Positions 10,458 to 22,540 of a DNA stretch of 64,000 nucleotides are shown here, one piece after another. A program made the position numbers and the translations under genes. Source of the DNA: Ceraceosorus guamensis. Lineage: Eukaryota > Basidiomycota > Exobasidiomycetes > Ceraceosorales > Ceraceosoraceae. The stretch spans positions 424,717-488,716 of the forward strand of contig NW_020290001.1 of the NCBI RefSeq assembly GCF_003144195.1. The letters run 5' to 3'. How positions within the stretch are numbered: position 1 is the stretch's first letter; every line of letters begins with the position of its first letter. Below the pieces are notes generated by a model that did no database searches, was not told where the DNA came from, and saw nothing but the letters and a program-made list of their open reading frames with translations.

Positions 10458-12622
10458 TCAAGCAGGAACGTTCCACGATGGTGCAACCTTGATCTTCTTC
10501 TTCTCCGGCACAGGAGGCCATTCCGGCGACCCCAACAAGCGCCACAAGCCAACCTCAATGTCACCATGAGCGCCGTCCTTGACAAAGTCGGAGCCTTTTG
10601 AGGTGCCCGGCACGATGCCGGACCCTTTGCGGATCTGAGGTCCCTCAGCGGTGCCCCATGACTGAAGGTTTTGAGAGAACGCGTATGCTCTCAGAGCACT
10701 TCGCGTGTAGCACATTGTGGCGGCTGGGGTCAAATAGCCTTGATGAGCAGGGCCAGATAAGGCGTCGGTCAGACCTAGGCAGACACACTGATCAAGGCAC
10801 TCGACACTCACGACCAGCCATGACGCGGTACTGATTGTCGGCAATAGTCCGAGCAGAGTTGTCCTGCAACGTCCTTTGTCGTCGTTCATCCTTGGGGTCC
10901 CACGAGACTGGTTTGCCGTCACTCTCCCACAGCTCGGCCATTGTCTGCTCAAGCCCCTCGAAATGCGGGCCTGGCAGTTGAATGAAATTCTGGTCAGGCG
11001 AGGTCGAATTGGGGTCCAAAGCAGGGTGGAAGTGCTGTGTCCACTCGAGCGGATGAGCGATGACGACAGAACGACAAGACAGCAGAAACTTGGACCTGCC
11101 GCTGTAGCTGTTGCCTTCCGTGTGAATGAGATATTTCTGCTGGCAATGATCGGCCGGGGCCACAATCGGAACGAAGTCGCCTCCAACTGCGTCGTGAAAT
11201 GATGTCTGTTTGACATCCGCCCAAACCTCGCGGTCAGGCTTGGCCGTAATATTGGTACGTGCCAACAAATCGCGCCGAGTCGGGTACCAGTTGGCGAAGC
11301 CGCGCCAAAATGCCCGGTCCATCTTGCGTTCCCACGGCCATTTGCTTTCAACTTGTGACGCTTCAGCAAAGAATTCTTCGTACGAGGGTGCGCCCGCTTC
11401 CGGCCACCCAGCAAAGCCAAAGTCGGGCTGAGGTTGTAGCGGATACCAGGACCGCGATTCAGCAACGACACGCGACACTCATCCTGACGATGCCTTCACT
11501 CACCAATAACCACACGCCTTTCTGTCGTGGCGCATCGAGCCTCTTGGTGACTGCCCAAGTACCATCTTCCGGGCTGATGCCGTCTTTGTCGGCGGGCGTC
11601 ATGATCAGATCGACGGGGGGCATCGATGGGTCGGCTGGTGCAGAGAGCATGGCGGTGTGGAAGAGGTGAACCAGCGCGCTAACGCGCGTCTCCGTGCCTT
11701 CCACAAAGGAGCGGATGAAGACTTGCCCATTCTTGATGACGAGACGGGCGTAGCCCCATCGCTCGTCTGTGCCAAGCTCGCTAGCATCTAGATGCTTCTG
11801 TTTGATGCCACCTCGCTTCCTCCAGACTTCCTTCAAGTCTTCCAGCTGAGGGTAGAGAGCTGGAAATTCTCGTTGGCAGCGAGCCTCATCGAACGTCCTA
11901 TCGTTCCGCTCCGCTTCCGAGAGGGCCGCATTGCCTGCGCCATTGACACCAGAAAGGCCATAAGGCTCAGAAGCCGCCTCGAAGCGGTACCCTCGGAACG
12001 CAACATGAATGACGGTACCGCCAATGAGCGAGACTACAATGGCGAGAGCAATGATCTTGAAAAGCGAAAGGCGACTTCCTTTTGCAGCTGCGGAGCGCAG
12101 CAGCGTGAAAGCGGGGATGGAGTCTGCTCTCCGGTGATTTGCATGACCGCCTGGCGCATCGTGCGAAGGTAGCGAGTAGTATGCTTTGCTTGCAGTCCTA
12201 CCGACTAGCCTCTGCCTGACCTCAAACCACGCAAGTTTGACGTCATCCCACCAAGCGCCGCTTTGTTTGGCCGCCACCTCATCGTCTACAGTGCTTATGC
12301 TCAATTTGTGCTGGTGATGGTGGCTGGGATTGAAAGAGATGACGGTAGCCTCGTCATCGTCCGTAGATGCTCCAGAGTGCGATGAGCCAAGTGTGGAGGA
12401 AAATTGACTCTCTGGACTAGCGTAGCCGAGGTCGTACGGTGCACTTGCAGAATGAGGAGCGTTGCCGCTGTGGTCGTTCATGTCTCTCGATGTGCTGCGC
12501 CCATGCTGCGCTGTGTGGCGGTCCAAGCTGATGTTAGTGAGTGGACTGGCAGAGGACGACGCCGCCGTAAGGCCCAGCTCCAATCCACGAGCGGAGACGT
12601 CCTCGTGGGATGATGCTGCCAT
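10458..12622 (-). CDS. GT90 / CAP10-like glycosyltransferase
   Basis: Three exons (11504-12622, 10812-11427, 10458-10738) give 671 residues. The first 170 residues are a polar, Ser/His-rich cytosolic tail. One transmembrane helix follows (SLFKIIALAIVVSLIGG, about residue 190), which predicts a type II Golgi protein. The luminal part carries GT90/CAP10 blocks: PDFGFAGWPE, AFWRGFANWYPTRRDLL, KYLIHTEGNSYSGRSKFL, a short block containing SVVIAHPLEW, and RYLTPAATMCY. In Cryptococcus, CAP10-family enzymes are linked to capsule and xylosylation. Here only 'sugar transfer in the Golgi' is safe. The start at 12622 is the first in-frame ATG; the open frame extends upstream to a GTG only. The last intron has two possible acceptors; 10738 gives the best family match. 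Confidence 0.85.
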
Positions 12623-15451
12623 GATGCTTCGGCAAGGCTCCGAGTGGGGCTGCCCCTGGAATACTGTCCTGATGAAGGTAGAAATATGTTCACCTTGCCC
12701 TACAAAATTGTGCACGTCGTGAGTGCAAAGAGCTGCTGGCAGCTTGCACCTGTGCTGATCAGTCTGTAGAACACTTTCGATGTGTGGCCACTGAAGGTTT
12801 CTGCTGTTGCATGAGCTTCAGTCACGAGTGCTGGTTGTGAATCAAAATGACTTTTCGGCACAGCTGACGGCAGGAGGTGATCGTGAGGGTGATAGACGAT
12901 TTGATTGCTGGATATGGTTCGGGAAGCATTTGGACTGGGGCGCAATCACATTTGGGAAGTTTGAGTATATACAGCATACAGGAGAGGCGGCGACTCAGGG
13001 CTGGTCGTGATTGTGATAGCTGCACCGCCAACGCCCATCATCATCAAGTGCGAATCGCAATCGTGAAGCAGACTGCACGGTCTTCCATGCTGCTTTCGCG
13101 TCCTGGCGATGCAACTGACACTCACGTCACGACTCAGAGCGAATTTGTCCTGGCGAGGTATTGGGTACGGCAACAGTCCTTGAGCCTGAGTCAACGACAT
13201 CGCTTTATCGAGCTTTGCCCTGGGCGGGCTGCTTCTAAGTTGGGAAACTCGCAATCGCGCGAATTCATTTAATTTTTCGTGCTGCCGCCGTGGCTCCGTG
13301 ATGGCAGAACGACCAGATATGCAGGGTCATGATCGATCATCAGGCTGGCTGGCCATGTATAGCGGGCAACGCACGGGTGGTCTCCTGTCTACACAAGCTG
13401 TCCTGCCTTTTCGATCGATGCTGCTGTGTCGAGCGGCGCTGCATGTCCGTGCATTCAAGGTTCTATACATGTACATGCGATATGCACGCAGCCCGCGGTC
13501 TGACGGTGAGTCGGTCATGTCAACGCTGTGATGCCGAGCCATTATTCAGCCTGAAGTCACCGCGGGAGCATTCCGCGGCGACCATCACCGCGGCTCCCAT
13601 GCAGCGCATACGCGAAGGAAAGCACGAATTGAATGCTAATGACGCACAAGGTGCAGCTAGATGACACCTTGCGCCGATGCATGCTGTGCATGCATGCATG
13701 CATGAGCTATAGTCGGCGCGGACCGCCCGCCCGCCGGGGCTGCACAGGCCACAGGCAGCACGCTCTGAAGAGCTCGCGGCGATGTGGATCATGAATTGAG
13801 ATTACAACATATGCGTTTACTGATGAGATGCGACGGAGCTAGTCACAGGTACGCAGTCGCTCAACATCGCCATGCTGCAAGTCAAGAGTTGCATGCAGCT
13901 CAGCTCGGTCGGAGCAGCGCGGGAAAGCGGTGACGCGCCGCGACGCCCTGCTGTATATAGTGTCATTATGGTACCGGGTACAGTGTGAGTAAGCCACTTG
14001 CGAAGCAAGAAAATAAGCTGCACGCCACATGCTGTACACCGCGGTACTGTACCTAGGGGTGCGCGCGGTTCGGCTATGGGACCGGTCCGTCGCCTTACAA
14101 GGCACCCACCGCAATTGCTCCTCAGCACGATGGTCCTCGCAGACGGCGCATTCACAATCGTGAATCCAAATTGGTGGCCATCAAGCTCGAACGCTCCTAT
14201 TGCACGTCGCCCATCCAAAGTCGAATGCTGGCTGTTTACGGTCGTGTATGCTTTCGACGGCATGGCCGGGGGGCCGAGCATGAGACCAAAAGCGGACGGG
14301 ACCGCGGAAAAACGCCGACAGGGCCCTCTCTCTATGTTTATGCATCATTGCTGTGCTGAGCACTCGCGGAGTCGAAATTCATCGTTGCGTCGTTCAGGAG
14401 CAGCTAGGCTTTGATGCGTGATGGATAGTAGTAGTCTGGAGACTGAAAATGTGCTGGACAGTGATTGGTGATTGTAGTCTCAACTCCATCCATCGACCAC
14501 GCGGTCGTCCAGCATCTGATTCAGACTCTTCCTTCGTGACTTTTGACTGCTGCGACCCTTGACTGCAGCCAGCACGAGCACGTCCACTACGGCGACGGGC
14601 CGCTGCAAGTGTTCAAGGCGCGAAGCATGACCGCGTCTGCAAGCCTCGCTCGCTGCTGGCAATCGTGAATCTTTATCTCGAAAGCGACCCTGTGATCACG
14701 GTGTGGATGTGCGTGGATGGCAATCTGGACCGCTGCCGGCCCGCAGAGAGATTGCGGGTTGAAACGCAACGATGGCCATGTATCAATCACATCATTCGAC
14801 GGGAGCGCCATCACACAGCGCGGGCTCTTCACACGAACCGCATTCTGCCTCGCTCACTACAGCTAGGGCACCGGGTGAAAGCAGTCCTCGATCGGCACCC
14901 AGAGCAGTCAAGTGCAACGCGTATCGCTTGTTGACAAAAGTACACTCGAGACTGTTCCTGCATCGACGATGCAGACCGAAAGGGTCTTGGAGCGATTGAT
15001 ACGTGCTGGGGCGGGTAGTCCCTATCGCGCAGGACTCCGAGCCTTATCTATACCCTGACGCTCATGACCGAGCTGCACGATCGCGAAATCGCGAAGCTAG
15101 TCACACGCTCGGCGTTCAGCAAGCTCCTGTTGGTGCAAACGCGTGAAATCGTTCTGAATTCAACCAGACACTCGTGACTTCCGCAGAGACCTCCTACCTG
15201 CTCCTGCTCCTGCTCCCCCCAAGACAGCTAGCGAACATTCTAGCTTGACCAGAGTTGCGAATCAATTGGTTTCGCTTCTGAATCGCACCACGCGTTCCGC
15301 GCTCGCATCGACTTCGACCAATCATGTACATTGCGTTCTTCTGTGCAAGCATCTTTTCGCATTCACGAGCCATCCTTCCCGTGCAGAAGGCACGTTCAGA
15401 CAGGTCAGCAGTGTCGCAACCCTACCATCGCCGTCCAGATTCTTTCCGAAG
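12623..15451. other. 2.8 kb gene-free region
   Basis: No gene is recognised between the GT90 start and the coatomer alpha stop. Open frames of 100-140 codons occur on both strands but lack motifs and splice logic. The region holds many TCGTGA/TCACGA motifs (for example near 12827, 12877, 13003, 13058, 13125, 14155, 14534, 14665 and 15170) and a TGCA tandem run at 13687-13704. It must include the GT90 promoter. Confidence 0.5.
13687..13704. repeat. (TGCA)n tandem run
   Basis: About four and a half TGCA units in a row, self-complementary, preceded by a further TGCATGC-like copy a few bases upstream. It lies in gene-free DNA, and no function is evident. Confidence 0.8.
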
Positions 15452-18400
15452 CTAGACACAGGTCCTGAGACCACTGCCAATTTTGCCGACTTCCGTGATG
15501 CCTGTAATTCTGCAGCGGCTGCCTTTGAACTCTGGATTGTACTTGGCGCCGGTGAGCGGATCTTCGATGGCTCCCAACCCTGCAGGAATGAGTGTGTGCG
15601 ATCCGGCGCAGATAACAAAGGTTCTCTCATGAGGGTCGTAGTTGGGCACCGGCACTGCATCCCGCGGATTTCGATCGGCTGCTGCTACGATAGATTGGGC
15701 CTGTGGAAGCACAAGCAGCAAATCAATATACCTTCCTACCATCTCGCGTGGCGTCATTCATCGACTCACCGTCTGAGCCACCCTCGGCTGCAAGGGCTGC
15801 AACTCCAGCAGACGCTTTGCAAAAACGCTAGCCATTTTTGTGTTGCCTGCCTTTTGCGCCGACATCATGGCTGTCCTCAGAGCCAATTGCTGGTGCGGCG
15901 GCTGCATTTGAGCGTGCGTGAAGAGAGCCGCGAGTTCCAATTGTCGCACGAGATTGTCTGGTTCTTCCGCGGCGACCTTTCTTCGCTCAAGCTCAATGGA
16001 GAGACCAAGTAGATACTCGCGACACACCGTGATCAGGTCAAAGATCTGCCGTGGAGGTGGGTTGCAGTGGTCAGCGTCAAAGCCATTGCGAATTTGCATG
16101 TCCAACTTACCTCTTGGCCTTCACTCTCATTTCTACCGGCTGTCAGGACGAGGCGATGAAGAATCTGCCTAAAAAGCAATTCTCCCTCCTCCAACTTGTT
16201 GCCGGCGACTGCTTTGTACGCGGCCTGTAGCTCTGCAGCACTGATGTCGGCCACTGTTCTTGTTTGTGCAGGCAGGACCTTGGCGCGTTCTATCTCGTCT
16301 GGGTTGCGCCGAAGGTAGAGAACAATACTGGGAAGACTCGCTGCGCCAGGCAGGTACGCTCGTGCTGCCGCGTGGCATTGCAGAAAGTGCTCGCGCAGAG
16401 GCGCAAAGTCGACCACGCCAGCTTGGCGAGCCAGCAACTGCATCGCGGTGTCGAAACGGCCGGCGGCAGCATGGTCTGCAGCGATTGGTGAGTTGCGCAG
16501 CCAGTGCTCCGCTTCCGAGACGCCAGGATCAAGCGAATCCTCGTCAGGGCCGATCGTAGCAGAGAGAGGAGCAACGAGAGGTTCGTCCGCGTCGTCAACT
16601 CCGATCTCGGCGTCGTCCAAGTCCCAGGCTTCTTCTGCTTCAGCAACAGCAAATCCGCCAACCGCCTTGGGTTGCAGCACATCTCCCGCGAGCTCGTCTT
16701 CTTCGGCGTCAACAAAGTCGTCGCCGTCCAGCCAGTCGTTGGTGTCGTGCTTTCCAGCGCCGTTGACTGCATTATCTGAAAAGATCATGCCGCCTTCTTC
16801 GGCGTTCGCGACGAGAGCCTTGTCGAAGAAGCTCGCACTCTGGCCAATGATGGGCCAATTGTACTGATGGGTTGAGCTGACGACAGGAGGCGGCCGCAAA
16901 GGTGCAGCACCCGCCGCTCCCCCAAGCTTACCTGTGGCTTCCAACTCGGTCAGACCGGGCGTCATGCCTGCCTCTTCGGCGATTGCGGCAGCCACGTCAG
17001 CCAAGCCATTGCTCTTGGCGGTCGCGTACGCAAGCGCGTCCATGCCAGCTTCTCGAAGCACAGCGACGCGCTGAGCCGCATCTCCAATGTAGAGGGCATT
17101 GTGGAACCGACTCATTGCATCCCCGCGCTTCTCCGCAATGATGGCCATCTTGGCGAGCTTCTCTCGGTTGCCAGTGGTGAGGTAAAGGAAAGAGAGTCGC
17201 TCAAAGCTCTTTGTCTTTTGATAGGCGCGCTCCACGATCTTGTGATTGCCTTGCTTCAGAGCCGCAGTGCCGAGCCTTTCCCATACTTCGTTGGCACCGA
17301 TCGCCTCTGCGGTCTCCAGAGCGACATCCAAATTACCGCACTCGACAGCAAGATCGAAACGAGTGCTCTTGTCCTGTACGAAGTGTAGTGCTATCTCGGG
17401 GTAGCCCTTCTGTTGCAGATATGCGATGATCGCCTGTCCAACCAGGTTGCTGGTTTTGATGATGCGCAACACGTCGTCATAATCACCGCGCACCAGGGCC
17501 AGCTTGAAGCGGTACTCTGTCGGGTCGATGGCGATAGTCTGGGGCCGGGCGGACCTGTCGAGTACAGAAACTTGCTTGCCCTTCACACGCGTCAGATACA
17601 CCGGCGCCTCGAGTGTCTTGATGATACCGCTGTCACCTTGAGGCAGCGCGTATTTGATGTGATTGAGGGTGCTATACAGCAACACACCAGCATCGTCCCA
17701 TGCAGCGCTCTTGATGCGGATCGTCTCGTGAATGAGATTACTTGTGGTGAGCGTCTTGTTCGAGATGGTGACGGTGTGCTTGGAAAGCAGGGCAACCATA
17801 CTTCCATCGCCATTCCAAACCACGTACTTGACTGGAGGGCTCGCAATTTCGCGCAGCACCTTTTGTTGTTGAATGTCGTACAACGTGACACCCGTCGCAG
17901 TGCTCAGCAGTAGGCTGGCTGTTCCACCGAAGAAGATCTCGTTTGTGCGCGTGGGGCACGCAATGGTTTTCGTTACCCCGTTGCTTAGATCACGAATTTC
18001 GATTGCCTGCGCGGTCTTGTCGAGTACGGCGAACCTGTTACGCGCCACAAAGATGGCAGCGGCACCCGATCCACGCTTGCCGATCGTGCCCGACTCTTGC
18101 AGGTCGTTGGAGGCATCTCGGGGTAAGGGTGCCAGATCGAAGGTGCCAGTGGTGCCATCACTCTGCAAGCCGGGGATGAGGGCTGTCATCAGCATGCGAG
18201 CTGGTGCGAAAGACTTTCGGGTTTGCACTCACAGATGTCACGAGAACGGAGCGCTCGGCAGGGTTGAAGCTGAGCGTGCGCGGCTGCACGTACTGGTTGC
18301 CCAGACGCTTGACGCTGAGCACGGGCTGATCGCTCCCGCTCTGGAAGTCGAGCTGCCTGACTTGTTTGTCTCGAACGTAATAGAGACTGTTCTGATGCAG

Positions 18401-19551
18401 CGCAAAAGCCGGTCGCTCGCGCTCCAGTTTGAAGACGATGAGACCATTATCGTGACCGGCTGCAAAGAGGTTGAGGTTGGGGTGCGCTGTGAGTACCCAG
18501 AAGCGGTCGTGCTCTCTTCGAAACGTTTGTACGGCCGTGCGCTTGCCCATGTCCCACACGCGGATCGTCTTGTCCTCTCCGTCACTAATGATGAGCTCAT
18601 GTCTCGGGTGGAACAGGGCGGAGGAAACGTTGTTGAAATGGCCACGGCACGTGTCCACCTCCCAAGCCTTCGTCTCGGACATGCGCCACAGCTTGACCTG
18701 TCGATCGTCTCCGGCTGAGACGATGAGTGGCAGTGTAGGATGAAATGCTGCCCAATTGACCCCCCTCTCGTGCCCCTCGAGCACGTACTTGACCATGGCG
18801 TCCGTGTTGCCGAAGAGATCTGCTTGGCCGCTATTGGCACGTGCAATCTGCTCCTCGATGCTCATGGGCTGCGCCGAAGTGTTTTTCTTTCTGAGTCCAG
18901 AAATATCCCACACGCGGACAGTCTGGTCCATAGAAGCGGACACCACCAAGTCCTCCTTTGGGTGGAATTGAGCGCTGTGGAACAAGGCAATGATCAGACA
19001 CATTTCTTGTTTCGCTGAGCTTCTCTCACCGCGTCAGAGGCCGAATCGAGCACTCACCACATGATGTAGTGATTGTGGCCGGTCAAGATGGCAATGCAAG
19101 TTCTGCTCTGCCAATTCCAGATACGAATGGTCTGATCATCCGAAGCGGAGAGGATCCAAGGATGCGTGTGATGGAAGAAGACCGTTCGAACGTAATCCAG
19201 ATGGCCGTTCAAAGTGAAGACACACCTCCTCGTCTTGTGGTTCCACACCTTGATGCGGTAGTCGTCTCCACCACTGACCAGCAGTGGCTGGGTGGGATGG
19301 AAGTCGACTCCTCGCACGGGACCATCATGCTCCTCCAACCTGTCGTAGATGGTGCCCGTTTGATAGTTCCACAGCTGGATGCTACCATTGTGTAAAGTTG
19401 AAGCCAGCAAGGGAAGGCGTGGATGGAACGCGATGCCTTTGACGCGGTTTGATTTGCTCTCGAACTGGCGTGGGCAAAGAAATGGATTTGTGAGCTACAA
19501 ATGCCAAGCAGCTGTCGAGCTTGTTAGACGCACCTTTGTGAGCATCTTCAT
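15452..19551 (-). CDS. COP1: Coatomer subunit alpha (alpha-COP)
   Basis: Six exons (19534-19551, 19058-19464, 18233-18974, 16111-18162, 15770-16045, 15452-15700) give 1247 residues, the family's normal size. Alpha-COP is the large scaffold of the COPI coat that returns cargo from Golgi to ER. The 18-nt first exon encodes MKMLTK and joins [20 protein letters not shown], the hallmark start. Six WD repeats follow (for example [44 protein letters not shown]). The second propeller and helical solenoid come next, then the C-terminal domain ending in [20 protein letters not shown]. The exon 3/4 join skips to an acceptor before [16 protein letters not shown], as phase and family alignment require. 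This is a single-copy housekeeping gene and nothing appears broken. Confidence 0.96.
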
Positions 19552-20545
19552 CTTGAAGACACAACGAGGCTCTGCAAGAAGCTGCAATGCCAGATGAGAA
19601 TGGAGCAGGCCTCGCTCGGCCACAGATGGCGCCGCTTGGCTAGAGGAAAATGACTAGCCAAGCACCTTGGTCGTCGCGCTGCAGTGAAAGTAGCAGATAG
19701 GAAGGCTAGCGGACCCTGCCAGCTTCAAGGGCGATGGACGGGGGTACGAGAGAAGTAGAATGGCTACGTAGAGATGTTCGGAGGCACACGTCCTATGTCA
19801 GTCGCAGTGGTGGTAGATTGATGCGGTCAAGCTTGGTGCTCGAGAAGCTCTTTGTGGACGCACCATGCAGGAGGTGCGCGATCAGGCCCGCATCAATGCT
19901 CATGCTGTCACGCCCGTGCGCGCGCGCGCCACGTTGCGCTCATGCAGCAGCGAAGCCCTGAAGGTCCAGATCAGATCGTTTGGTCACGTGTTCTTGCAGC
20001 CACGCGCCGCGGCGCGCGCACAGGCAACCCGCGGACTTTCTGATGAACATCACACGCACACGCGCGCACACTCGTCATGACTGATGACACTCCCGACAAT
20101 TGGACCAACCAACACCTGCCACAGGCCACACTCTGCACTCGATCGATCAATATACGACTCCAATCCATCGAGCACAGCTTCCCACTCACTAAACGTCAGC
20201 TGTGTATGCGCCGCATCGCTTCAACAAGGCACACTCGGCAGTACGCAGGAGCGAGAAGCCCAGACAAACCTTGCGCCTGTGTCTGTCTCTGCTTAGCACT
20301 GCTCGGCATCCTCACGAGCTATGCATGCTGTGACAGCCTTGGGCATTCCCTCACATGAGCGCCTGTCAAGCTTACATATCACATCGCTCTCCTCAAGAAG
20401 CTCGGGCCTTCAAGCGTCGTCTAGCAAGGATGCGCAAGACCGATCTCTCGTCGCCTCGCTGGGCGTGGCGGCACTTCACCACGTATTGTACGCAAGAGCC
20501 CAAATACCAGAACCCGTCGCTTTACTGCAGCGCCAGCATACGAGC
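19552..20545. other. Divergent promoter region (COPA / unknown gene)
   Basis: About 1 kb between two divergent start codons. No coding region or RNA gene was recognised. A short CG-alternating patch lies near 19916-19930 and CACACG repeats near 20049-20068. Confidence 0.45.
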
Positions 20546-22229
20546 ATGACGTCCACAGATCACAGCACCGCAGCGCTCAAGAGTGCTAGAGCGAGGAAGA
20601 AAGCAAAGGTACGATGAAGTGCGGTGGCCAGATCACAGCCCCACGCTGACGGCTCCTCCTCGCCCAACATGGCGTCACAGCTGTTGGCTTCCTTGCTGCG
20701 CTTTTCGGATGCCCTGGCTGCCGCTCTGGACGCCTTCGCAGATCTTCCCTCGACTTCAGGTCGAGCACACGATGTGCCGTTGCTCATAGTCAATGGACCA
20801 TCTCTGATGCTTCCCAGAGCCATCTCTCACGTCTACCTCAAAGATGCCGTCGCTGCCAGTGAGCCCGCCGATGGTGTCGCGGCGTCAGCTGAGCCTGGAT
20901 CAGGCAAAGAGCACGTAATAAAAAGCTCGTCGAAGCTTCGAAGCGCTCTCGAGCGCCAGCTGGTGCGCTTTCTGGTGGAACTTGACAATGGTGATGACGA
21001 AGTGAATGGCGGCAAGCTCGGTATAGGTGCGCCTCTGCGTGAGTAGATGCGGAAGCATGCATCCGTACCTGTCTTTTAACTTTGTGTTCTCTGAACGCTC
21101 GCACTCTCACGTAGGCTCGCATAAGACGCAGGTGCTTCTGCGAGCTCCCAGCGAATTCTCTGCGCCTGGCTGGGCGCCCAAGAGGAATCTACGGCTAGAT
21201 CTGCGCGGCTTCGAGGCGCGTACGCACGTAACTGTAGAGAGCGAGTCGATGGTTCGGGAAGGCCATGCTGTCGGGCTATCGCACTCCTCGATGAATGGCA
21301 GCGATGGGATCACAGACACTGTCAGGCAGCGTGGCGAGCAGAGCATGTCTCTATCGCATCATCTGGATCAGGCGGCTGCCGACACCAACGCGATGGACAA
21401 TGAAGAGGCAGAGCTCGCGGCTTTAGCCCAGGCATTGAGCCCAGTCAAGCGAAGAGCGCATGTCGCGGGGAGCAACGTGCCTGCCGTTCCTCCCGGTAGT
21501 CGGCCGGTGCTTGGAAGGTTGGTCAGTCAAGGCTCGCACACCACAGACTACGCTTCCACTCTCTCGCCGTTGAGTAAGAAGCGGTGTCTGGCTCCGCCAC
21601 TCAGCTGTGACGAGCCGCATCATCACCTCGTGGGTCCCCAGGCGCCGTTCTTGGACCTGTCAAATGCGCCGTACGTGGGACCCGATCGGGCAAGCTCGTC
21701 GCTGGACTCCTATAGTACAGATGCCTCTGCGAGTCCGACCGAAGAACGCTCTGCTAAGCAGCTGCTTGATGTGTCGACTGCGCTAGAAGGACTTAGCCTT
21801 GGTCAGAAACACCTATCAGCGACCGCTGGCGGGCATAGCGATACAGAGAAGACAGATCTCGTGCTTAGCGATGCCGACCGCACGTCTCTCTCCGACGAGC
21901 TGGCCGCATCGGCAGCATCTAGGCCATCCCGCATCATGCCCAAGAATATGCGGACGAACAGCCTGCTTGCTCGAGCTCGACTGTCAGCCAAATCCACTTC
22001 TTCCTCACGCGCCAGCACTCCCTCCGACGAGCACCGGAACACCTCAAAGCCTCCAAAAAGAGCACCTCCACTTGCCGGCGGCTTTATTGTAGATTGCGGA
22101 CTTTCGTCCGGCATGATGTGCGATCCAGAGCAAGGCCGTTCAAGCGACCAGGCCAGGCATGGAGCTGCATCGAACAGCACAGGCGGCATGTGGTTCGTGT
22201 GCGAGACGGTCATTCCATCGTTCAGCTAA
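20546..22229 (+). CDS. Unrecognised Ser-rich 511-residue protein
   Basis: Three exons (20546-20608, 20681-21038, 21115-22229) give 511 residues with consistent phases. I do not recognise it. The first 150 residues look folded (DVPLLIVNGPSLMLPRAI, LRSALERQLVRFLVELD), then KTQVLLRAPSEFSAPGWAP and LRLDLRGFEARTHVTVE. The remainder is Ser/Ala/Asp-rich and probably disordered, with basic patches such as PVKRRAH, LSKKRCL and PPKRAPP that could be nuclear signals or phosphosites. No signal peptide or transmembrane helix is seen. The C-terminus is uncertain: the frame stops at 22229, but another open stretch to 22425 could be joined by an unrecognised intron. It converges on the invertase gene. Confidence 0.5.
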
Positions 22230-22540
22230 AGCATATCTCGAGACGCAGCACTTCAGCACCGCACATGTCTGCAAGTCTCACATCGATATCTTTGGAACTC
22301 GGTTGGAATACAATGATCGCGAGGACCGGTGGCGTCTCGCATCGGTTTTAGCGACCGCAATGGTGACTTTTACTACACGGCGTCATTCGCAGGTTGGGAA
22401 CCACTTTGCGCCACACTGGCTATGAGAAGTTTGTAGCCGCGCATCAGTAGCTCGCGCAGTGCTTCCATGTGGAAGCGATGGGCTTGACGCTAAGGGACTC
22501 CAACGTGATGTCCTTGCTACTCAGTCCAACTTGCAAGCTG
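22230..22540. other. Convergent 3' spacer
   Basis: 311 bp between the unknown protein gene and the invertase stop codon. An 89-codon open frame reaches 22425 (with SHIDIFGTRLEYNDREDRW). It may be chance or an unplaced terminal exon of the upstream gene. Confidence 0.4.

Noticed and set aside
12623-15451. tRNA or other RNA gene in the large gaps
   Set aside because: I looked for paired A-box and B-box-like sequences and found none convincing; a covariance-model scan would be needed to be sure.
15245-16012. 255-codon plus-strand open frame
   Set aside because: It lies antisense to the last two exons of coatomer alpha, whose protein is unambiguous.
16448-16867. Ser-rich plus-strand open frame
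   Set aside because: Shadow of the large coatomer alpha exon.
22159-22425. 89-codon open frame after the unknown 511-residue gene
   Set aside because: Could be a missing last exon, but no adequate intron (only about 29 nt) connects it, so it was not joined.
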